Assembly: GCA_947647735.1 (NCBI GenBank)
Contig: CANSLJ010000008.1
Location: 1-64,000 of the forward strand
Reading direction: 5' to 3'
Length of the DNA: 64,000 nucleotides
Origin: an uncultured bacterium
GTDB lineage: Bacteria > Bacillota > Clostridia > Lachnospirales > Lachnospiraceae
Shown piece by piece: positions 59,140 to 64,000 of this stretch. The notes under the pieces were generated by a model. It did not search any database. It was given only the letters and a program-made list of their open reading frames with translations, and was not told the DNA's origin. Made by a program: the position numbers and the translations under genes. The first letter of the stretch is position 1. Each line of letters opens with the position of its first letter.

Positions 59140-59828
59140 TCCGCATCCCCCAGCCTGTACCCGATCCCCCAGACCGTGACCACGATCTTCGGCTCCCTGG
59201 GGTCCTCCTCTATTTTGCTCCGGAGCCTGCTGATATGGACATTCACTGCATTCTCATCCCCAAGATAAGCATCCTTCCAGACAAGGGAATAGATCTGCTC
59301 CTTGGTATAGACCTTTTTGGGATTTTTCATCAGAAGCTTTAGGATTTCAAATTCTTTCGCCGTCAGCTCAATGCTTACCCCGTTTTTCATAACAGAATAG
59401 TCCTCCGTATTCACGACAAGGCCGCCCCGCACAAGAACTTCCTCCTCCTTCGCCGTCTGCGCCGCATACTGTGTACTTCTCCTGATATTTGCCTTTATCC
59501 TCGCCAGTACCTCCGTGACCGAGAAGGGCTTCGTAATATAATCATCCGCCCCCATCCCCAGTCCCAGGGTTTTATCGGAATCCGTATCTTTGGCGGATAT
59601 AATGATAACAGGCACTGTACTCTTTTCCCTGATCGCTTTCATCACTTCCATTCCGCTTTTTTTCGGTATCATCAGGTCAAGCAGTACCAGACTGTAATCA
59701 TCCGCAAAAAATTCCCGGCAGGCGCACTCCCCGTCAAATGCCGTCACCACCTCAAAGTTTTCCGTCATAAGAAAGTTTTTCAGCATTTCGCTGATCTCCA
59801 TATCGTCTTCCACCAGTAAAATCTTCAT
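59136..59828 (-). CDS. OmpR-family response regulator
   Basis: A 230-aa regulator: receiver (EDDMEIS acidic pocket, phospho-Asp in LVLLDLMIPKKSG, Thr/Ser in IIISAKDTD, Lys in YITKPFS) and winged-helix DNA-binding domain (ELTAKEFEILKLLMKNPKKV; NVHISRLRSKIEE; VWGIGYRL). CAGGAGG precedes the ATG. It is first in an operon with the kinase and probably activates the ABC genes further on. The 150-nt gap upstream holds no further gene. Confidence 0.94.
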   Translation of the reverse strand: MKILLVEDDMEISEMLKNFLMTENFEVVTAFDGECACREFFADDYSLVLLDLMIPKKSGMEVMKAIREKSTVPVIIISAKDTDSDKTLGLGMGADDYITKPFSVTEVLARIKANIRRSTQYAAQTAKEEEVLVRGGLVVNTEDYSVMKNGVSIELTAKEFEILKLLMKNPKKVYTKEQIYSLVWKDAYLGDENAVNVHISRLRSKIEEDPREPKIVVTVWGIGYRLGDAE

Positions 59829-59978
59829 CTGACTTTCCTCCTGTCACACGGTTTCTCTGTATTACCTTGAATTGTTTTTATTTTAGGCGTTCAGGAGGAT
59901 AAATACAACGGCTTTTTACCGATATCTGCCAAAGACATGTTTCCTTCTGCCGGTGACCGGCATCCGCACCGGACCCTC

Positions 59979-61370
59979 CTACACTGTTTTTCCGCCGGGA
60001 ACCAATGTCCGGCTGCTTCCGGCAGCCGCTCTCCCCGTAAGCCCCCGCACCGTCCTGCCGTAAAGAACTGCCGCGATCAGCAGAGAAGCCGCGTCCGCCA
60101 CGGGCTGTGCCCAGATGAGCCCCGTCATCCCCATTGCCGCTTTCAGGATAAACACAGCGGGAATGAATATAAGTCCCTGCCGGCTTATATTGATGATCAG
60201 TGCTGCCCTCGCCGCTCCCATCGCCTGCAGGGCGTTGGTCAGCACATAAAATACACCGAACAGAAAGCTGGTGGTCAGCAGGATCCTGGAAAACTGTACC
60301 GCATAATCAAAGGCTGTCCGCTCCGTTAAAAATGCGCTGACGATCTGACCGACAGACAGATAACAGATTCCCGTCAGAGCCGCACTCAGGCACAACGCAA
60401 AGACAATTGAAAATCTCAAAACCTTTTCAAACCGCTCCCACAGTCCGGCACCCACGCAATACCCTAACAGAGGCTGCACGCCCTGCCCCAGCCCCATACA
60501 GACCATACCTGTGATGATGACAACCTTCATTGCCACTCCCATAGCGGCGATCGCCATATCGCCATACTCCGCCATCTGACTGTTGATGATGATCTGTGAT
60601 ACACTCATCAGCACAGAGCCCAGCGCCGCAGGCACACCGATTGCCAGAATGCTGCCGCATACCCCGTCCTTTAAACTGACATCTTTCAGGCTGATGCTGA
60701 GCATGGAATTTCCCCTGACAAAATAAACAATATAATACACGGCACCGAACAGACTGCCGATCACCGTCGCAACAGCCGCACCCGTAATATTCCATCCGAA
60801 TCCCAGTATCATGATCGGATCAAGAACCACATTCAGCAGGTTTCCCAAAAGCTGCCCCATCATCGCGCTGCCTGAGCGTCCCTCCGCCCGGATCACATTG
60901 GAATAACAGTTGGATATCAGCACGAACGGTCCGCTGCACACCACGATCGTCAGATAGGTTTTCGCCGGAATCCATGTCTCAGCGCTGGCGCCCGCCAGAG
61001 AAAGGATCGGATCCATAAACAACAGCATTAAAACGGACATAACCGTGCCGGCTGCCACGCATCCCCACATGCAGGAAGCACAGGCTTTTTTCGCGTATTC
61101 CCTTTTTCCCTCACCCAGCGCCCGGGATATCACCGAGGTTCCGCCGATGCCGAATATCGTTCCCGCCGCCATAAACATCAGGAATACCGGGGTTGCGAGG
61201 GAAACCGCCGCCACCTGCAGCGCATCCTTCGTCTGACCAATAAAAAAGGTGTCCGCCAGATTGTACACCAATACCATCAGCATCGCCAGCATTGCCGGCA
61301 GCGCATTTTTCAATACTGCCTGCGGCACAGGCAGCCTGCTGAATACTTCCATTGATTTTCCTTCGTTCAT
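59979..61370 (-). CDS. MATE-family efflux transporter
   Basis: A 463-aa, 12-helix multidrug/toxin extrusion protein of the DinF/NorM-like MATE family. It has the two-repeat layout with the N-lobe motif YNLADTFFIGQ (about 36-46), GIGGTSVISRALGEG, LDPIMILGFGWNITGAAVATVIG (in part) and the C-lobe equivalents QGVQPLLGYCVGAGLWERF. I prefer the ATG of MNEGKSMEVFS with GAGAGGAACAGG upstream; a GTG at 61412 has no site. It is encoded next to a MarR regulator with similar sequence boxes in front of both genes. Confidence 0.93.
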   Translation of the reverse strand: MNEGKSMEVFSRLPVPQAVLKNALPAMLAMLMVLVYNLADTFFIGQTKDALQVAAVSLATPVFLMFMAAGTIFGIGGTSVISRALGEGKREYAKKACASCMWGCVAAGTVMSVLMLLFMDPILSLAGASAETWIPAKTYLTIVVCSGPFVLISNCYSNVIRAEGRSGSAMMGQLLGNLLNVVLDPIMILGFGWNITGAAVATVIGSLFGAVYYIVYFVRGNSMLSISLKDVSLKDGVCGSILAIGVPAALGSVLMSVSQIIINSQMAEYGDMAIAAMGVAMKVVIITGMVCMGLGQGVQPLLGYCVGAGLWERFEKVLRFSIVFALCLSAALTGICYLSVGQIVSAFLTERTAFDYAVQFSRILLTTSFLFGVFYVLTNALQAMGAARAALIINISRQGLIFIPAVFILKAAMGMTGLIWAQPVADAASLLIAAVLYGRTVRGLTGRAAAGSSRTLVPGGKTV

Positions 61371-61454
61371 TTCCTGTTCCTCTCTTTCTATTTTCTTAAA
61401 TTTATTTCCCACAAAAAAGTCCCTTCACTATCTTTTTATCAATCGCATACATTT

Positions 61455-61470
61455 AATAGCATGCGATTAA
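61455..61470. promoter_or_regulatory. MarR-type box upstream of the MATE gene
   Basis: AATAGCATGCGATTAA, whose first ten bases equal a box in front of marR. The neighbouring AATCGCAT (61441-61448) and ATGCGATT (61461-61468) form an 8-bp inverted repeat. It lies between the two genes, 85 nt upstream of the MATE start. Confidence 0.5.
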
Positions 61471-61595
61471 TATGCGTTGTAAACAATATTCAGAAAACCA
61501 TATTTTCACAAAACATCAGATTTTCATTTCCATAAATTGCAGGCTCCCGCATCCGCATGAACTGCACGCTTTTATACGAAAAACATCTCAGATTT

Positions 61596-62021
61596 CTAAC
61601 TCAAAGAATTCCGCACTTTCTCCAGAAGCGAAAACAGAATGCTCCACTCCGTCTCCGTCAGCCCCGACAAAAGCTCCCTTTCCGCCACTTCCATATCATG
61701 GTCTGCCAAAAGACAGCACTGTTCTCCCGCTTCTGTCATCCGGATCATTTTAATACGCTTATCCTCCGGATCTCCGAACGCCTCCAGAAATCCTTTCTGC
61801 TCCAGCCGACTCACAACCCCCGCCGCTGTGGACTGTGCCACCCGAAGACTCCGCTCCAGTTCTTTCAAGGACATCTGCCTTTCCGGCTTTTTTCTCAAAA
61901 TCAGCAATGCTGTCATCTGTGCCATCGTCAGATCAGAAGATTTCAGTGCGTTGTTTGCCTGCTTTTCCATCGCGTCGTGAATCTGCTTGATCAGTATCCC
62001 GCAGGAATTTGTCTCAAACAT
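61596..62021 (-). CDS. MarR-family transcriptional regulator
   Basis: A 141-aa winged-helix regulator: LTMAQMTALLILRKK (helices 1-2), MSLKELERSLRVAQSTAAGVVSRLEQKGFLEA (recognition helix region, in part), and the wing GDPEDKRIKMIRMTEAGEQ, a strong MarR signature. Effectors are usually small phenolic or drug-like molecules. It probably represses itself and the MATE gene downstream, as matching boxes lie before both. GGCGGTGG precedes the ATG. Confidence 0.93.
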   Translation of the reverse strand: MFETNSCGILIKQIHDAMEKQANNALKSSDLTMAQMTALLILRKKPERQMSLKELERSLRVAQSTAAGVVSRLEQKGFLEAFGDPEDKRIKMIRMTEAGEQCCLLADHDMEVAERELLSGLTETEWSILFSLLEKVRNSLS

Positions 62022-62047
62022 CTTGCCACCGCCTTTCTGTTACAGAT

Positions 62048-62089
62048 AATAGCATGCTGTCGTTTTATTGTCAATAGCACGCTGTTGAA
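62048..62089. promoter_or_regulatory. two direct MarR-type boxes upstream of marR
   Basis: AATAGCATGCTGTCGTT (62048-62064) and AATAGCACGCTGTTGAA (62073-62089) agree at 13 of 17 positions, starts 25 nt apart. The shared AATAGCATGC also occurs before the MATE gene. Autorepression is likely. Confidence 0.5.
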
Positions 62090-62186
62090 TTTAAAAACTT
62101 TTCTTTCCTGACAAAATATTGTATACTGAACATATGGGTTTTTAAGAACTTCATGTAAAAAACTTCTTCACTGCTATCTTTATCCG

Positions 62187-63113
62187 GTGAATCGAAAGGA
62201 ACAGCTGATCGTTATGTGCAGACGTCTGTCCATCTATTTTAAGGAAATGTATCCCATCCTGCCCAGATTTGCCCTCGGCATGATCATCTTCGGGGAGATC
62301 CATTTTATCATTCTATTGAATGCCGGCGTCCGGAATTTCAGGCTCGGTATCCAGGAGCTGATCGGGGGATTTACTGTGTTCAGCTTCCTGCTGTGGCTCC
62401 GGATTGCGGATGATTTTAAGGACTACGAGCTGGACTGCCGATTGTTTGCAGACAGGCCGCTTCCTTCCGGCAGGGTACATAAAAAGGATCTTGCAGTCTT
62501 TGTATCTCTTTTGATCGCCGTCACCGTATTGCTGAACCTGTTTTTTATGAACAACTTCGGCTTTTTCCTGTTTCTGTACATATACGGGACACTGATGTCA
62601 CTCTGGTTTTTCAGCAAGAAGAAGATACAGAAAAGCCTACCGCTGGCGCTCGTTACCCACAATCCGGTGCAGATGATCATGAACATCTATATCATCTCCT
62701 ACACCTGCTTTAAATACGATCTTCCGCTTTTTACATGGGTGAATTTCCTCGCCGCCTGGACGCTCTATTTCCCGGCGCTGATCTGGGAGATCGCAAGGAA
62801 GATCCGCGCCCCGAAGGATGAGACGGAATATGTCACCTACTCCAAGCTGTTCGGATACAAAAAAGCTGCGCGGTTTATTCTGATCATCACATGGGTGGAC
62901 ATCATCACCAATTTTCTGCTGGTGTGGAATCTGAACAAACTCACGGTACTGGCACTTTTTCTGGATGTGTCGTGGATGACGGTGAAGTTTGTACAGTTTA
63001 TGAAAGATCCGACGAAATTTAAGATCGTGGATAAGGTGGAGCGGTATACTTATATTCAGGAATCGCTGATGCTGCTGACGATACCGGTTTATTTGATCTT
63101 TGGCGCGGTCTGA
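62187..63113 (+). CDS. UbiA-superfamily prenyltransferase-like membrane protein
   Basis: A 308-aa protein with about eight hydrophobic helices. The first Asp-rich motif is LRIADDFKDYELDCRLFADRP (about 70-90, in part), close to the DxxxD/NDxxD prenyl-diphosphate site, and the second is RKIRAPKDETEYVTYSKLFG (about 204-223), the DxxxD-type loop. These features place it in the UbiA superfamily (quinone, heme or lipid prenylation), but the acceptor is unknown. The start is uncertain: GTG at 62187 has no ribosome binding site, while ATG at 62214 has AAAGGA 13 nt upstream. The next gene encodes a PEP/pyruvate-binding enzyme, so they may form one pathway. Confidence 0.78.
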   Translation: MNRKEQLIVMCRRLSIYFKEMYPILPRFALGMIIFGEIHFIILLNAGVRNFRLGIQELIGGFTVFSFLLWLRIADDFKDYELDCRLFADRPLPSGRVHKKDLAVFVSLLIAVTVLLNLFFMNNFGFFLFLYIYGTLMSLWFFSKKKIQKSLPLALVTHNPVQMIMNIYIISYTCFKYDLPLFTWVNFLAAWTLYFPALIWEIARKIRAPKDETEYVTYSKLFGYKKAARFILIITWVDIITNFLLVWNLNKLTVLALFLDVSWMTVKFVQFMKDPTKFKIVDKVERYTYIQESLMLLTIPVYLIFGAV

Positions 63114-63224
63114 GCGTAATATATCTCTCTGTAAAGATATTATTATATAAAACAAAACAGCAAAGCTTAATGATAATACTTCGCATAGTATCGTAATGCG
63201 AAATATCACCACAGGAAATCCATC

Positions 63225-64000
63225 ATGCTTATCACTCAGGAAAATTACAGGACAATTGAATTGGGCGCAAAGGCACGAAATCTGTTTCTGCTTACAGAAG
63301 CAGGTTTCCCTGTGCCCCCCTTTTTCTGTGTCGATGAACAGTTTTCTGAGAAAGAAGTTTCGGCTCATCTCGACTGGCATTTTCCGGACACCTCCCTGTT
63401 TTCCGTTCGTTCCTGTGCCTCTCTGGAGGATTCCGTCGGGCATTCCTTCGCCGGACAGTTTCAGACCTTTCTCCGTGTGCCGAAAGAAGATATCTGCTCC
63501 CGCATCCGGGATGTGCTTTCTGACGCGGCACAGCCGGAAACTCTCTCCTACTGCCGGGCGCATCATCTTGATCCTTCCGCCTTAAAAATGCATGTGATCA
63601 TACAGGAAATGATCGAAGCGGATCTCTCCGGTATTCTGTTTACCGCCAATCCTCAGGGACCGCTGAATGAATCGGTGATCGTCTGCGGCGCCGGATGCGG
63701 AGATCTGGTGGTAGAGGATAGAACGGACACTACAGCCTACTACTATAATCTCTCCGACAAGGTTTATTACTATGAACAGACCGGCTCCTCGGCGCTTTTA
63801 TCCCATGAGCAGGTGGAAGAACTGATCGGGTTATCCCAGCGGGTGAAAGAACGGATCAGGTCATTCCGGCAGGCCGGCGATCCGGCAGATCTGCTTGCCG
63901 CATCTGCCTCAGCCGTCCCAAAAGTAAAAGCGGAGTCCTTTTCTGATACTGAATTAGATATGGAGTTTGCCATCAAAAATAACACGTGCTATTTACTCCA
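63225..64000 (+). CDS. PEP/pyruvate-binding domain enzyme (PEP synthase-like), 5' part
   Basis: The first 258 or so residues of a gene cut by the right window edge. They match the ATP-grasp PEP/pyruvate-binding domain of PEP synthase and pyruvate phosphate dikinase: LGAKARNLFLLTEAGFPVPPFF (in part, start), FSVRSCASLEDSVGHSFAGQF (about 57-77, in part), VIIQEMIEADLSGILFTANP (about 125-144) and the later EFAIKN-type region. Such domains phosphorylate an active-site His using ATP. Downstream swivelling and catalytic domains are not visible. AGGAAAT precedes the ATG. It lies 111 nt after the UbiA-like gene on the same strand. Confidence 0.85.
   Translation, partial: MLITQENYRTIELGAKARNLFLLTEAGFPVPPFFCVDEQFSEKEVSAHLDWHFPDTSLFSVRSCASLEDSVGHSFAGQFQTFLRVPKEDICSRIRDVLSDAAQPETLSYCRAHHLDPSALKMHVIIQEMIEADLSGILFTANPQGPLNESVIVCGAGCGDLVVEDRTDTTAYYYNLSDKVYYYEQTGSSALLSHEQVEELIGLSQRVKERIRSFRQAGDPADLLAASASAVPKVKAESFSDTELDMEFAIKNNTCYLL

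Noticed and set aside
1-64000. CRISPR arrays, rRNA and tRNA genes
   Set aside because: No regularly spaced repeats and no rRNA or tRNA-like segments were recognised on reading the intergenic regions. A dedicated tRNA scan was not possible.

Overview
The window looks like part of the chromosome of a Gram-positive gut Clostridium, most probably a Lachnospiraceae member. Three things suggest this: the Firmicutes order murE-priA-def-fmt-yugP-rsmB-rlmN-stp-prkC-rsgA, a MurE with the DNPR motif of the meso-diaminopimelate type, and a SCIFF peptide with its radical SAM maturase beside a fused secDF. Base composition splits the window. About 10 kb at the left is AT-rich (for example 20 G+C of 60 in 6001-6060). 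The rest is typical core sequence (for example 35 of 60 in 20041-20100).

Region 1 (1-10,200) is an accessory island against the 3' side of rsgA. It holds two tandem HTH regulators, an oriT-like stretch with several hairpins, an orphan mobC, an IS66 transposase scar, a truncated LysR gene, a six-gene minus-strand operon (2410-9202) and a frameshifted small gene. The operon encodes a ComEC-type metallo-beta-lactamase-fold protein, a trypsin-like protease fused to a NACHT/STAND NTPase, a 134-aa protein, a 138-aa protein with an NSSS N-terminus, a radical SAM/SPASM enzyme and a 308-aa protein. It has one visible promoter, gaps of about 10 nt or less and three start/stop overlaps. It looks like an immune (AVAST type 1-like) core joined to a peptide- or protein-modification cassette, and it is the best candidate here for an undescribed system.

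Region 2 (10,240-24,415) is housekeeping on the minus strand: cell wall (MurE), replication restart (PriA), N-terminal formylation and deformylation (Fmt, Def), rRNA methylation (RsmB, RlmN), PASTA kinase/PP2C signalling and ribosome maturation (RsgA). It ends with a LacI regulator divergent from region 3. Region 3 (24,692-30,970) is a plus-strand sugar operon: a binding lipoprotein, a permease, a double ATPase, a GH43 glycosidase and a nucleoside hydrolase-like protein. Region 4 (31,164-39,040) holds recJ, secDF, the SCIFF maturase and peptide, and metY.

Region 5 (39,096-64,000) is rich in envelope sensing and transport: a lipoprotein, an ECF sigma factor fused to a membrane and exported domain, a GH13 alpha-glucosidase, a lantibiotic-immunity-like ABC set, a BlaI/BlaR1-like pair with twin operators, a RelB/PIN toxin-antitoxin pair, a thioesterase, two two-component/ABC clusters (one with a nearly deleted ATPase), a MATE/MarR pair, a UbiA-like membrane protein and the start of a PEP/pyruvate-binding enzyme cut by the window edge.

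Two families of intergenic repeats were found. The first has three copies (14147-14287, 14418-14550, 33244-33378), with a conserved core inside outer arms whose sequence differs completely between copies yet stays self-complementary. The second has two copies (15611-15697, 31208-31276). No rRNA, tRNA or CRISPR array was recognised.
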